A stretch of 64,000 nt of DNA from positions 186,001 through 250,000 of the forward strand of contig NZ_AUND01000001.1 of NCBI RefSeq assembly GCF_000714535.1, written 5' to 3'. Position 1 is the stretch's first letter; each line of letters starts with the position of its first letter. The position numbers and the translations under genes were made by a program. Below, piece by piece: positions 52,700-62,207 of this stretch. Source of the stretch: Thioclava pacifica DSM 10166. GTDB lineage: Bacteria; Pseudomonadota; Alphaproteobacteria; Rhodobacterales; Rhodobacteraceae. Below the pieces are notes generated by a model. It did no database searches. It was not told the origin of the DNA and worked only from the letters and a program-made list of their open reading frames with translations.

Positions 52700-53863
52700 T
52701 CAAACGTCGATCAGTTTCACCGCGCCGCTATCGGCGGTCAAAGCGACCTCGCCCTTGGCCAGCCGCAACGCGTCATGGCCGAAGACCTCGAGACGCCAGC
52801 CGTTGAGCGCCGCCACATCGCGCTTGCCCGCGGCGATCCGATCGAGATCCGAGGAGGTCGCGATCAGTTTCGCGGCCACACCGGCCTCTTGCGATTTCGC
52901 CTTGAGAAGCACCCGCAGCAGATCGCCAAGCGCGGTATCCACCTGCAATTGCTGACCCTGATCGGCGTGGCGGGGCAGTTTCTCGGAGGGCATCTCCAGC
53001 CCTTCTTTCACCGCGTTCAAAATCCCTTCCGCGATTTCGCCCCGGCGCGCTTCGCGCAGCAGAAGCCGCGATTTTCCCAGCTCTTCGATCGAACTCGGCT
53101 TGGTCGAGGCGAGCTCGAGCAGAGCATCATCCTTGAAGATACGCGAGCGCGGGATATTGCGTGCCTGGGCATAGCCCTCGCGGAACCGTGCCAGCTCGCG
53201 CACGATGCCGAGGAAACGGCCCGAATTGGTGCGCGTCTTGACGCGCTGCCAGGCGTCCTCGGGGCGGTTGATATAGGTCTCGGGGCTCAGCAGAACCGCC
53301 TCTTCCTCCTCGACCCAGGCTTCGCGCCCGGTCTTTTGCAGCTGGTCGGAGAGGAATTCGTAGATCACGCGCAGATGGGTCACATCGGCGATCGCGTATT
53401 TCTTCTGCGCTTCGGTCAGCGGGCGGCGCGACCAGTCGGTGAAACGCGAAGACTTGTCCAGCGACTGCTTGGCGATCTTGCGCACCAGCGTCTCATAGCC
53501 CACCTGCTCGCCAAAGCCGCAGACCATCGCAGCGATCTGGGTGTCGAACAGCGGGTCAGGGAAGACCTGCGCGTCGGTGAAGAAGATCTCCAGATCCTGC
53601 CGCGCGGCGTGAAAGACCTTCACGGTCGGCGTGTGCCGGAACAGATCGTAAAGCGGTTCGAGCGACAGCCCATCGGACAGCGGATCGACCAGAACCGCTT
53701 CGCCCTCCTGATCGCCATGCGAGGGCAGGGCCATCTGTACGAGGCAGAGCTTGGACCAATAGGTCCGCTCGCGCAGGAATTCGGTGTCGAGGGTGACGTA
53801 GGGCTCTTGCTTGGCCTTCTCGCAGAAGGCCGCGAGGCCTTCGGTCGTGGTAATCGTGTGCAT
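52700..53863 (-). CDS. rnd: Ribonuclease D
   Basis: The 387-residue exonuclease has the DEDD-type motifs VTLDTEFLRERTYW, VFHAARQDLEIFF and KYAIADVTHL, followed by HRDC-type helical domains. RNase D trims tRNA and other small RNA 3' ends. It begins at 53863 with HTITTTEGLAAFCEKAKQEP. It stands alone; the region upstream is shared with no clear operon partner. Confidence 0.95.
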   Translation of the reverse strand: MHTITTTEGLAAFCEKAKQEPYVTLDTEFLRERTYWSKLCLVQMALPSHGDQEGEAVLVDPLSDGLSLEPLYDLFRHTPTVKVFHAARQDLEIFFTDAQVFPDPLFDTQIAAMVCGFGEQVGYETLVRKIAKQSLDKSSRFTDWSRRPLTEAQKKYAIADVTHLRVIYEFLSDQLQKTGREAWVEEEEAVLLSPETYINRPEDAWQRVKTRTNSGRFLGIVRELARFREGYAQARNIPRSRIFKDDALLELASTKPSSIEELGKSRLLLREARRGEIAEGILNAVKEGLEMPSEKLPRHADQGQQLQVDTALGDLLRVLLKAKSQEAGVAAKLIATSSDLDRIAAGKRDVAALNGWRLEVFGHDALRLAKGEVALTADSGAVKLIDV

Positions 53864-53985
53864 GTCGCGCTTTCAATCAGGTGCGGGGTCATCCCGCGCG
53901 TGTGAAAGTTCCCTAGCGACTCGGCGCGCGAAAGGGAAGGGTGGGGCGCATCGAAGCCCCGCCAGCGTGGCAGATGGGCCAGAGT

Positions 53986-54738
53986 TCAGTGGCTCAGCAG
54001 AAAGGCGCCCCATGTCAGCCCGTAAAGCACGGGCTGGTGGATCAGGTAGATCGGCAGCGTATGGCGGCCCGCGAACAGCGCGATTTTCAGCGCGCCGGTG
54101 ACCTCGCCGGGATGGTAGCGCGCGGCGCGGCGCCAGTAGCCCAGACGCTCTGCCAGTTTTGCCGCCGCCATGCCAAGCGCGAAGGGGGCGAACCAGGGAA
54201 AGACCGGCTCGAAATCCATCGAGGGGCGCCAATGGGTCGAGAGCCCGATCCACCACAGCAAGGGGTGATCGAAGCTGGTGAAGGCGAGGTTGAAATCGAC
54301 CCAGAACACCGCCGCACCGATCGCCGCGAGCGCCCACCACGGCAGCGCCAGAAGCACCGCCCCGATCAGAGAGCTGACCGCGATCGAATGCAGGATGCCG
54401 TAATAGATGAAATATTGCGGCATCATCACATAGGTCGCCGCACTCACCAGCGCCGCCGCCGCGATCAGCTTGGCCAGCCGCTGCCAAAACGGGCCTGCGC
54501 GGAAGCCGTGGCGATGGGCGAGCACAAGGCTCAGCCCGGCCATGAAGACAAACGTGCCCGCGACGAGCCGCGCGAAATTCAGGAAGGCCGGATGATAGAT
54601 CGTGCCGGGCGGCGCGAAGCCGAAATTCTCCAGATCATAGGTGAAATGGAAGATCGCCATGCCGATCAGCGCCACCGCCCGGATCATATCGGGCGCGATC
54701 ATCCGCCCGCGCGGGGCCGTATCGGTGGAGCTTGCCAT
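53986..54738 (-). CDS. Heparan-alpha-glucosaminide N-acetyltransferase-like membrane protein (DUF1624)
   Basis: The 250-residue membrane protein has seven or so helices, with DMIRAVALIGMAIFHFTYDL at the N-terminus (the conserved His of the family) and a late TLPIYLIHQPVLYG. It belongs to the DUF1624/HGSNAT acyltransferase-like group. Bacterial members are thought to modify cell-surface sugars; the substrate is unknown. It is downstream of purN on the same strand, separated by 66 bases. Confidence 0.85.
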   Translation of the reverse strand: MASSTDTAPRGRMIAPDMIRAVALIGMAIFHFTYDLENFGFAPPGTIYHPAFLNFARLVAGTFVFMAGLSLVLAHRHGFRAGPFWQRLAKLIAAAALVSAATYVMMPQYFIYYGILHSIAVSSLIGAVLLALPWWALAAIGAAVFWVDFNLAFTSFDHPLLWWIGLSTHWRPSMDFEPVFPWFAPFALGMAAAKLAERLGYWRRAARYHPGEVTGALKIALFAGRHTLPIYLIHQPVLYGLTWGAFLLSH

Positions 54739-54804
54739 AAGGCTTTCATGCGCGAAGCCGTGCCCGCCCGCAAGCGGGGGCGGCGCATTTCGGCGTGAGC
54801 GTGC

Positions 54805-55392
54805 TTAGAGGTAAAGCGGCTCGCGATTGCCCTCGGCGAAGCGGCGCAGCACGGCAGGATACAGGCGATGCTCCTGCACCAGCACCCGCGCGGCGAGATC
54901 GTCGGGCGTGTCGCCCGTCTCGATCGGCACCCGCGCCTGACCGAGGATCGGCCCGTCATCAAGGACCGGGGTGACCTCGTGGACGGTGCAACCCGCCTCG
55001 GCATCGCCCGCCTCGATGGCGCGTTTATGGGTGTGCAGCCCGGGATATTTCGGCAGCAGGGAGGGGTGGATGTTCAGCATCCGGCCCTCGAAACGCGCGA
55101 CGAAATCCGGGGTCAGCACGCGCATGAACCCGGCAAGGCACAGGATATCGGGTTTCGCCGCGAGGATCGGTTTGAGCAGCTCGGCCTCGAACGCCGCGCG
55201 ATCCTTGCCATAGGGACGATGGTCGATGGCGGCGGTCGGCACGCCCATGCGCGCGGCCTTCTCCAGCCCGGCCGCGCCCGCGTCATTCGAGGCGATCAGG
55301 ACCGGGCGGGCGGGATGGTCGTCCACCATGCTCTCGACGAGGCGGACCATGTTCGACCCGCCGCCCGAGATCAGGATCGCGACGCGGATCAC
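54805..55392 (-). CDS. purN: Phosphoribosylglycinamide formyltransferase
   Basis: The 195-residue enzyme has [20 protein letters not shown], the folate-site [16 protein letters not shown], the catalytic [20 protein letters not shown] and [15 protein letters not shown]. It transfers a formyl group from 10-formyl-tetrahydrofolate in purine synthesis. It overlaps purM by four bases, the classic purMN pair. Confidence 0.97.
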   Translation of the reverse strand: MIRVAILISGGGSNMVRLVESMVDDHPARPVLIASNDAGAAGLEKAARMGVPTAAIDHRPYGKDRAAFEAELLKPILAAKPDILCLAGFMRVLTPDFVARFEGRMLNIHPSLLPKYPGLHTHKRAIEAGDAEAGCTVHEVTPVLDDGPILGQARVPIETGDTPDDLAARVLVQEHRLYPAVLRRFAEGNREPLYL

Positions 55393-56435
55393 AGGAGCTT
55401 GCCCTCATAGGCAACGCCCTGACCGGCGGTGACGGTGCCGATGCGGGTCACGCTTTCGCCTTCGCCTGCCAGCAGGGCCGCGATCGCGTCGGCCTTGTCA
55501 GCGGCGACCACGACGATCATGCCGATGCCGCAGTTGAAGGTTTTCAGCAGTTCCGCCTCTTCCATTGAGGCGGTCTCGGCCAGCCAGCGGAACACGCCCG
55601 GCAGTTGCCAGCTCGAAAGGTCGATGGTCGCGCCCATGCCCTCGGGGAGCACGCGCGGCAGGTTCTCGGTCAGCCCGCCGCCGGTGATATGGGCCAGCGC
55701 ATGAACGCCGCCCGCGCGCACCGCCGCGAGGCATTGCTTGACGTAAAGCCGGGTCGGCGCCAGCAGCGCCGCGCCGAGCGAGCCCTCGCCGAAGGGGCAA
55801 TCCGCATCCCAGCCAAGGCCGGACAGCTCGACCACCTTGCGCACGAAGGAATAGCCGTTCGAATGCACCCCGTTCGAGCCCAGACCCAGCAGCACGTCGC
55901 CCTCGGCCACGCCTGCGGGCAGGTCCGCGCCGCGCTCCATCGCGCCCACGGCAAAGCCCGCGAGGTCGAAATCGCCTTTGTGATACATGCCCGGCATTTC
56001 CGCCGTCTCGCCGCCGATCAGCGCGCAGCCCGATTGCGCGCAGCCCTCGGCGATGCCTTCGATGATCCGCGTCGCCGGGTCGAGCTCGAGCTTGCCGGTC
56101 GCGAAATAGTCGAGGAAGAACAGCGGCTCGGCGCCTTGGCACACGAGGTCGTTGACGCACATCGCCACGAGGTCGATCCCGATCGTGTCCACGTTGCCGG
56201 TGTCGATCGCGATGCGCAGCTTGGTGCCCACGCCATCGGTCGCGCCCACGAGGATCGGATCGCTGTAGCCCGCCGCCTTCAGATCGAAGAGCGCGCCGAA
56301 GCCGCCCAGACCCGACATGGTGCCCGCGCGCTGGGTGCGCTTGGCGGCCGGCTTGATACGTTCGACCAGCGCATTGCCCGCATCGATATCGACGCCCGCA
56401 TCGGCATAGGTCAGGCCCGGTTTTGTCTCGCTCAT
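55389..56435 (-). CDS. purM: Phosphoribosylformylglycinamidine cyclo-ligase
   Basis: The 348-residue AIR synthetase has [20 protein letters not shown], the ATP-site [14 protein letters not shown], a [11 protein letters not shown] segment and [17 protein letters not shown]. It closes the imidazole ring in purine synthesis. Its stop overlaps the purN start (ATGA). No purine riboswitch was found upstream. Confidence 0.97.
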   Translation of the reverse strand: MSETKPGLTYADAGVDIDAGNALVERIKPAAKRTQRAGTMSGLGGFGALFDLKAAGYSDPILVGATDGVGTKLRIAIDTGNVDTIGIDLVAMCVNDLVCQGAEPLFFLDYFATGKLELDPATRIIEGIAEGCAQSGCALIGGETAEMPGMYHKGDFDLAGFAVGAMERGADLPAGVAEGDVLLGLGSNGVHSNGYSFVRKVVELSGLGWDADCPFGEGSLGAALLAPTRLYVKQCLAAVRAGGVHALAHITGGGLTENLPRVLPEGMGATIDLSSWQLPGVFRWLAETASMEEAELLKTFNCGIGMIVVVAADKADAIAALLAGEGESVTRIGTVTAGQGVAYEGKLL

Positions 56436-56569
56436 GGCGGCGCTCTCCGTCAGGGATTCCTTGGGGCGAAGCCCTAGCGTAATGCCGCCCGCCTCGCAAC
56501 GCCCCGCCGCGCCCCGCGCTGCCTTTTCTTGACGCCCGCGCGCGCCGTGGTAGAGGAGAGGGCAATGGT

Positions 56570-56646
56570 GGGCCTGTAGCTCAATTGGTTAGAGCAGGGC
56601 GCTCATAACGCCTTGGTTGCGGGTTCAAGTCCTGCCGGGCCTACCA
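56570..56646 (+). tRNA. tRNA with CAT anticodon, probably tRNA-Ile2
   Basis: The 77-base sequence folds as a cloverleaf, with GGGCCTG paired to CGGGCCT, a TAGCTCAATTGG D arm, a CTCATAA anticodon loop, a GGTTCAAGTCC T arm and an encoded CCA end. The CAT anticodon could be Met or the lysidine-modified Ile2. The ACGCCTTGGTTGC variable region is like E. coli tRNA-Ile2, so Ile2 is favoured. The acceptor stem contains two G-T pairs. Confidence 0.9.
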
Positions 56647-56730
56647 GTTTTCCCGGAATTACAGCTCTCTCGCCGCTGTGGCCTTTGGGCTGCACATGCA
56701 GAATTCATAGCTTTGCCACAAATGCGCCAA

Positions 56731-56755
56731 ACTGAAATCACCATTGCATTTCAGT
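56731..56755. promoter_or_regulatory. Inverted repeat in the upstream region of the RTX-Hint gene
   Basis: ACTGAAAT and ATTTCAGT form a perfect 8-bp inverted repeat with a 9-base spacer, about 165 bases before the RTX-Hint ATG. The surrounding 273-base leader is AT-rich. This is a plausible regulator site, but the protein is unknown. Confidence 0.4.
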
Positions 56756-56919
56756 GAGTAAGAGCGTTTACCGTTTGAAAAACGATAAGACGAGCAGCCG
56801 GTTTTCTTGGCGACGATATCAGAGTGGCGGACGTGTTTGGGTCCGTCTCGACCCCAGTAGCATGGGGCGGCTTTGCATGCCTGTGTTCAGGGATGTTTGG
56901 GTAATAGGACGAGTAACGA

Positions 56920-59166
56920 ATGGCGACGACGTTTAACTGGATCTACCTCGGATATTCGAGCACGATGCTCGACCCGACCGAGGGCAATTCCGACATGGAG
57001 AATGCGAACCGCTTTGTCGGTGCGACCGCAGGCTCCACAACAAACCCGCTGTTTCAGAATATCGTTTCGGCCACCACGATCGACAACGGCGGCACGGTTG
57101 GCGCGCTCGATACCAATAACAACGTCTCGAACGACCAGATCATCACGGATATCGGCTCGGGCCCGACGACGCTGACTTATGACGGTCTGACCGTCTACAA
57201 TGCCACGATCACCTATGTTGATGGCACCACCGCGAATGTGACGGCGGTGATCGTGCAGACCACCGATGGCAGCGTCTTCCTTGCGCCCGAGATCTCGGCA
57301 AATGCCGACACCACCGCCTATGAGGCGAAGCCGATCCAGTCGATCCGGCTCGACAGCATCAACAGTTCGACCAACACCAACATGGCCGCCGACCGCTGGG
57401 TCACCGGCTTCGATGACGGATATGTTGACGGCACGGCGGGCGATGATCTGATCGACAGCAACTATGTCGAGCCGATCGCGGTTGGCTCCGACAAGGTCGA
57501 CAATAACGATGCGGGTCTCGCCGGTACCAGCGGCAACGACGATTACATCCGCGCGGGTGACGGCAATGACACGGTGTTTGCGGGGCTCGGCAATGACACG
57601 GTCACGGCAGGGACAGGTAACGATTCTGTCGATGGCGGCTCGGGCAACGATTCCCTTCTGGGCGAAGACGGCAATGACACGCTGATCGGCAATACCGGCA
57701 ACGATACGCTCGATGGCGGTGTGGGCAATGACCTGCTCGACGGCGGCGCTGGCTTCGACAGCCTGATCGGGGGCGAGGGCGACGACACGCTGCTCGGGGG
57801 CACCGAGAATGACACGCTCAATGGCGGGCTCGGCAATGACAGCCTCGACGGTGGCTCGGGCAATGACTCCCTCGTGGGCAGCGATGGCAGTGACACACTT
57901 CACGGCGGGGTCGGGGCCGACACGCTCGATGGCGGGACGGGGATGGACTACATCTCCTATGCCGATAGCGGTTCGGCGGTCTCGATCGACCTGAGCAGCG
58001 GCAGCGCGTCGGGCGGGGATGCGACCGGCGATGTGCTCTCTGGCGTCGACGGGATCATCGGCTCGGAATTCAACGACACCCTGATCGGTTTCGACGCGGC
58101 CTCCTCGGATCCGACTGATGGCTATACCAACGTCATCTACGGCAATGGCGGCGACGACTATATCGACGGCCTGGGATCGGATGACAGCCTCTATGGCGGC
58201 ACCGGCAATGACACCGTGCTTGGCGGGTCGGGCAATGACTATGTCGCGGGCGACGCGGGCAATGACAGCCTCGACGGCGGCACTGGCGACGACCTCGTCG
58301 AGGGCGGGGCTGGCAATGACACGCTGACCGGTGGCGGCGGGGCCGATACGCTGGTCGGTGGCGACGATCAGGATACCTTCGTGAACCTCACCGATGGCGT
58401 GGTCATCGACGGGGGCGAGGGCGGGTCGGATTACGACATTCTCGATCTCAGCGATTGGGGCTGGGACAACGTCACCGTCAATCGCGATAGCGCCAATCCC
58501 GAGAACGGCACGATCGACTTCCTCGATGGTACCGGCGCTGTCGTGGGGACGATGACCTACACCAATATCGAGAAGGTCATCCCCTGTTTCACCCCCGGCA
58601 CCCGGATCGCCACGCTGCATGGCGAGGTCGCGGTCGAGGATCTGCGCGTGGGAGACCGCGTGCTGACGCGCGACAATGGGTACCAGCCGATCCGCTGGAT
58701 CGGGCAGCGCAACCTGACCCGCGCCGAGCTGACCGAGCGTCCCGAATTCTGTCCCGTGCGGATCGCGCGCGGTGCGCTCGGCGCTAACCAGCCCGAACGC
58801 GAGATGCGGGTCTCGCCGCAGCACCGGGTCCTGCTGAGCGGGCAACGCGCCGAATTGATCTCGGGCGAACCGGAGGCGCTGGCGGCTGCACGTCATCTCG
58901 AGGGGCTTCCCGGCATCGCGGTCGACCGCGATGCCGAAGATGTCACCTATATCCACGTGATGTTCGACATGCATGAGATCGTCTTCTCGGACGGGATCTG
59001 GACCGAAAGCTTCCAGCCCGCCCGCGCCATGCTCTCCGATATGGGCCAGGCGCAGCGCGCTGAAATCCTCGCGCTCTTCCCCGAGCTTGCGCGTGCCGAT
59101 GGCAGTTACCCTGCCGCACGGCCCAGCCTGAAGCGTCATGAGGCACGGATGATCGCGGCGGCGTGA
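56920..59166 (+). CDS. RTX exoprotein with a C-terminal Hint domain
   Basis: The 748-residue protein has no N-terminal signal peptide, as expected for type I secretion. Its N-terminal 190 residues do not match a domain I know. Residues about 195-480 hold many calcium-binding RTX nonapeptides (GGxGNDxLx; for example GGSGNDSLL and GGTGNDTVL). From Cys556 ([14 protein letters not shown]) there is a Hint_2 domain with block-B-like SPQHRVLL and [17 protein letters not shown]. Hint domains cut or splice at such a Cys. No type I secretion genes are in the window. Confidence 0.88.
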   Translation: MATTFNWIYLGYSSTMLDPTEGNSDMENANRFVGATAGSTTNPLFQNIVSATTIDNGGTVGALDTNNNVSNDQIITDIGSGPTTLTYDGLTVYNATITYVDGTTANVTAVIVQTTDGSVFLAPEISANADTTAYEAKPIQSIRLDSINSSTNTNMAADRWVTGFDDGYVDGTAGDDLIDSNYVEPIAVGSDKVDNNDAGLAGTSGNDDYIRAGDGNDTVFAGLGNDTVTAGTGNDSVDGGSGNDSLLGEDGNDTLIGNTGNDTLDGGVGNDLLDGGAGFDSLIGGEGDDTLLGGTENDTLNGGLGNDSLDGGSGNDSLVGSDGSDTLHGGVGADTLDGGTGMDYISYADSGSAVSIDLSSGSASGGDATGDVLSGVDGIIGSEFNDTLIGFDAASSDPTDGYTNVIYGNGGDDYIDGLGSDDSLYGGTGNDTVLGGSGNDYVAGDAGNDSLDGGTGDDLVEGGAGNDTLTGGGGADTLVGGDDQDTFVNLTDGVVIDGGEGGSDYDILDLSDWGWDNVTVNRDSANPENGTIDFLDGTGAVVGTMTYTNIEKVIPCFTPGTRIATLHGEVAVEDLRVGDRVLTRDNGYQPIRWIGQRNLTRAELTERPEFCPVRIARGALGANQPEREMRVSPQHRVLLSGQRAELISGEPEALAAARHLEGLPGIAVDRDAEDVTYIHVMFDMHEIVFSDGIWTESFQPARAMLSDMGQAQRAEILALFPELARADGSYPAARPSLKRHEARMIAAA

Positions 59167-59213
59167 CTGTTCGCAGCGGGGCCGGGGTTGCCTCCCCGGT
59201 CCGCCCCTCGCTA

Positions 59214-59237
59214 CACCGGGGCTCTATTCCCCCGGTG
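59214..59237. other. Hairpin after the RTX-Hint gene
   Basis: CACCGGGG at 59214-59221 pairs with CCCCGGTG at 59230-59237. It lies between the RTX and choline-sulfatase genes. It lacks a T-run, so it is not clearly a terminator. Confidence 0.4.
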
Positions 59238-59255
59238 ACGTGAAGGAGCCTTGCG

Positions 59256-60764
59256 ATGAGCCGACCCAATATCCTGATCCTGATGGTCGATCAGCTCAAC
59301 GGGACGCTCTTTCCCGATGGTCCCGCGGAATGGCTCCATGTACCGAACCTGAAGAAACTCGCCGCGAAATCGGTGCGGTTCCGGAACGCCTATACCGGCT
59401 CGCCGCTTTGCGCGCCCGGCCGCGCGGCCTTCATGTCGGGCCAGTTGCCCTCGCGCAATGGCGTCTATGACAACGCGGCCGAGTTCCGTTCCGATATTCC
59501 GACCTATGCGCATCACCTGCGCCGCGCGGGCTACCAGACCTGCCTGTCGGGCAAGATGCATTTCGTCGGCCCCGACCAGCTCCACGGCTTCGAGGAGCGC
59601 CTGACCACCGATATCTACCCGGCCGATTTCGGCTGGACGCCGGATTACCGCAAGCCCGGCGAGCGGATCGACTGGTGGTATCACAACATGGGCTCAGTGA
59701 CCGGGGCGGGCGTGGCCGAGATCTCGAACCAGATGGAGTATGACGACAACGTCGCCCATGAGGCGAAGATGAAGCTCTACGATCTGGCGCGGGGCAATGA
59801 CACCCGCCCCTGGATGCTGACCGTCAGCTTCACCCACCCGCATGATCCTTACGTCGCGCGCAAGAAATACTGGGATCTCTACGAGGAGTGCGCGCATCTC
59901 GAGCCCGAGACCGGCGCGATCCCCTATGAAGAGCAGGACGCCCACTCGAAGCGTATTTTCGACGCCAATGACTGGCGCGAATTCGACATCACTACGGACG
60001 ATATCCGTCGCTCGCGCCGCGCCTATTTCGCCAATCTCAGCTATCTCGACGACAAGATCGGAGAGTTATTGCAGGTGGTCGAGGATACGCGTCAGGAGGC
60101 GGTGATCCTGTTTGTGTCCGATCACGGCGACATGCTGGGCGCGCGCGGGCTGTGGTTCAAGATGAGCTTCTTCGAGGGCTCGTCGCGCGTGCCGATGATG
60201 CTCTGCGCGCCGGGGCTGGAGCCGGGGCTGGTCACCGATCCGGTCTCGACGATCGACGTGACCCCGACGCTCTGCGATCTGGCCGGGATCTCACTGGACG
60301 AGGTTGCGCCCTGGATCGACGGGCAGACGCTGCTACCGCAGGCGAAAGGCGCGCCGCGCACCGAGCCGGTCGCGATGGAATATGCCGCTGAAGCCTCCTA
60401 TGCGCCGCTCGTCTCGCTGCGCAAGGGGCGCTGGAAGCTGAACCTCTGCACGCTCGATCCCGATCAGCTGTTCGACCTCGAGGCCGACCCGCAGGAGCTG
60501 ACGAACCTCGCAGGCGACCCGGCCCATGCCGAGACGCTGGCGACGCTGAAGGCCGAGGCCGCCGCGCGCTGGGATCTCGAGCGCTTCGATCAGGACGTGC
60601 GTGCCTCGCAGGCGCGCCGCTGGGTGGTCTATGAGGCGCTGCGGCAGGGCGGGTATTACCCGTGGGATTACCAGCCCCTCAAGCGCGCGTCCGAGCAATA
60701 TATGCGCAATCACATGGACCTGAACGACCTCGAAGAGCGCAAGCGTTTCCCGCGCGGAGAGTGA
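59256..60764 (+). CDS. betC: Choline-sulfatase
   Basis: The 502-residue sulfatase has NILILMVDQLNGTLFP, and the formylglycine site C52-A-P-G-R in SPLCAPGRAAFMSG. SGKMHFVGPDQLHGFEERL, a hallmark of choline-sulfatases, is present, and VSDHGDMLGARGLWFKMSFF supplies metal ligands. It frees choline from choline-O-sulfate. The usual betaine genes (betABI) are absent here, so it is a detached betC or a relative with another sulfate ester. The start follows AAGGAG. Confidence 0.9.
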   Translation: MSRPNILILMVDQLNGTLFPDGPAEWLHVPNLKKLAAKSVRFRNAYTGSPLCAPGRAAFMSGQLPSRNGVYDNAAEFRSDIPTYAHHLRRAGYQTCLSGKMHFVGPDQLHGFEERLTTDIYPADFGWTPDYRKPGERIDWWYHNMGSVTGAGVAEISNQMEYDDNVAHEAKMKLYDLARGNDTRPWMLTVSFTHPHDPYVARKKYWDLYEECAHLEPETGAIPYEEQDAHSKRIFDANDWREFDITTDDIRRSRRAYFANLSYLDDKIGELLQVVEDTRQEAVILFVSDHGDMLGARGLWFKMSFFEGSSRVPMMLCAPGLEPGLVTDPVSTIDVTPTLCDLAGISLDEVAPWIDGQTLLPQAKGAPRTEPVAMEYAAEASYAPLVSLRKGRWKLNLCTLDPDQLFDLEADPQELTNLAGDPAHAETLATLKAEAAARWDLERFDQDVRASQARRWVVYEALRQGGYYPWDYQPLKRASEQYMRNHMDLNDLEERKRFPRGE

Positions 60765-60891
60765 GGTGTAGGGCTTACCCGACCGAGGTTCGGGCGCGAC
60801 CCTCCACGCTCAACACTGCGTGTCAGGCTTTCCGGGACCCGGCTTCGCCCTAGTCTCTTTTCCCAACCCGACAGGAAAAAGGAGAGCAGCC

Positions 60892-61719
60892 ATGAGCGTT
60901 CCGACCCTCACCCTCAACGACGGCACAAAGATCCCGCAGCTCGGGCTTGGCGTCTGGCAGATGCAAGATGACGAGGCCCCCGGCATCATTCTCAGCGCGC
61001 TCAACGCGGGCTATCGCCATATCGACACGGCTGCCGCCTATGGCAACGAGGCGGGCGTCGGGCGGGGTATCGCGGAAAGCGACGTTCCGCGAGAGGAGGT
61101 CTTCGTGACCTCGAAGCTCTGGAACGACCGTCAGGGCTATGACGCGGCGCTGCGGGCCTTTGACGAGACGATGGGCAAGCTTGGGTTCGACTATCTCGAC
61201 CTCTACCTGATCCACTGGCCGATGCCCGCGCAGGACCGGTATGTCGACAGCTGGAAAGCGCTGATCCGGCTGCGCGAGGAAGGGCGTATCCGCGCGATCG
61301 GCGTGTCGAACTTCCTGCCCGACCATCTCGAACGGCTGCTGGACGAAACCGGCAAGGCGCCCGCGATCAACCAGATCGAGCTGCATCCCTATTTCCAGCA
61401 GGCCAAGCAGCGCGAGGTGCATGCGAAACTCGGCATCGCCACCGAATGCTGGTCGCCGCTGGGTCAAGGCGAGGCGCTCTCGGACCCGATCCTGACCGAG
61501 ATCGCGAGCCGTTACGGCAAGTCGGCGGCGCAGGTGATCCTGCGCTGGCAGGTCCAGCTCGGCCTCGTGACGATCCCGAAATCGGCGAACCATGACCGGA
61601 TGCGCGAGAATATCTCGATTTTCGATTTCGAGTTGACCGAGGCCGAGATGGCGCAGATCAAGGGGCTCGACAGCGCGGATGGCCGGATCGGGCCGGACCC
61701 CGCGACCGCCGATTTCTGA
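60892..61719 (+). CDS. Aldo/keto reductase
   Basis: The 275-residue enzyme has the AKR tetrad Asp45, Tyr50, Lys75 and His108 (HIDTAAAYGNE, VTSKLW and LIHWPMP). It also has GVSNFLPDHLERLL and the NADP-binding TIPKSANHDRMREN. It reduces small aldehydes or ketones such as 2,5-diketo-gluconate-type substrates, but the natural one is unknown. The start at 60892 follows AAGGAG; the longer frame lacks a site. ybaK follows eight bases later. Confidence 0.92.
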   Translation: MSVPTLTLNDGTKIPQLGLGVWQMQDDEAPGIILSALNAGYRHIDTAAAYGNEAGVGRGIAESDVPREEVFVTSKLWNDRQGYDAALRAFDETMGKLGFDYLDLYLIHWPMPAQDRYVDSWKALIRLREEGRIRAIGVSNFLPDHLERLLDETGKAPAINQIELHPYFQQAKQREVHAKLGIATECWSPLGQGEALSDPILTEIASRYGKSAAQVILRWQVQLGLVTIPKSANHDRMRENISIFDFELTEAEMAQIKGLDSADGRIGPDPATADF

Positions 61720-61727
61720 GGGTTCCG

Positions 61728-62207
61728 ATGGGCCATGCCACCCCGGCGACACAGGCGCTCAGCCGCGCCAAGCTCGCCTTCGATCTGCACGAATATGCCT
61801 ATGAGGCCGGTCTGGCGCAGATCGGCCTTCATGCGGCCGAGGCGATCGGGGTGGAGCCCGCGCGGGTTCTGAAGACCCTGATGGTCGAGGTGGATGGCAA
61901 GCCCGCCTGCGCGGTGATCCCGTCGGATGCGTCGCTCTCGATGAAGAAGGTGGCGGCGGCCTTCGGCGGCAAATCCGCGAAGATGATGGAGCCCGCGAAG
62001 GCCGAGAAGCTGACCGGGTTTCACACCGGGGGCATCAGCCCGTTCGGGCAGAAACGCGCAAGCCCGGTGGCGTTCGAGGCAAGCGCGCTCGGGGTCGAGA
62101 GGATCATCGTCAATGGCGGCAAGCGCGGGCTGATGATCGAGCTTGCCCCCGCCGATGCGCTGAACGCCGCGAAGGCCGAGGCGAAGCCGCTGATCGCCGA
62201 TCAGTGA
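61728..62207 (+). CDS. ybaK: Cys-tRNA(Pro) deacylase YbaK
   Basis: The 159-residue editing enzyme starts TPATQALSRAKLAFDLHEYAY and has the YbaK core ARVLKTLMVEVDGKPACAVIP and KLTGFHTGGISPFGQKR. The Lys of the former and the GGISP loop form the active site. It removes cysteine wrongly attached to tRNA-Pro. It follows the reductase gene by eight bases and overlaps the convergent DUF3422 gene by seven. Confidence 0.95.
   Translation: MGHATPATQALSRAKLAFDLHEYAYEAGLAQIGLHAAEAIGVEPARVLKTLMVEVDGKPACAVIPSDASLSMKKVAAAFGGKSAKMMEPAKAEKLTGFHTGGISPFGQKRASPVAFEASALGVERIIVNGGKRGLMIELAPADALNAAKAEAKPLIADQ

Noticed and set aside
56754-56936. A 60-codon frame (SKSVYRLKNDKTSSRFSWRR start) upstream of the RTX-Hint gene
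   Set aside because: No ribosome binding site, an odd GTG start within an AT-rich leader and overlap with the next gene; it looks like untranslated leader.
56887-59139. Minus-strand frame of 750 codons over the RTX-Hint gene
   Set aside because: Mirror of the RTX repeats; the apparent repeats (VIAxAAIExV) arise from the repeated DNA of the sense gene.
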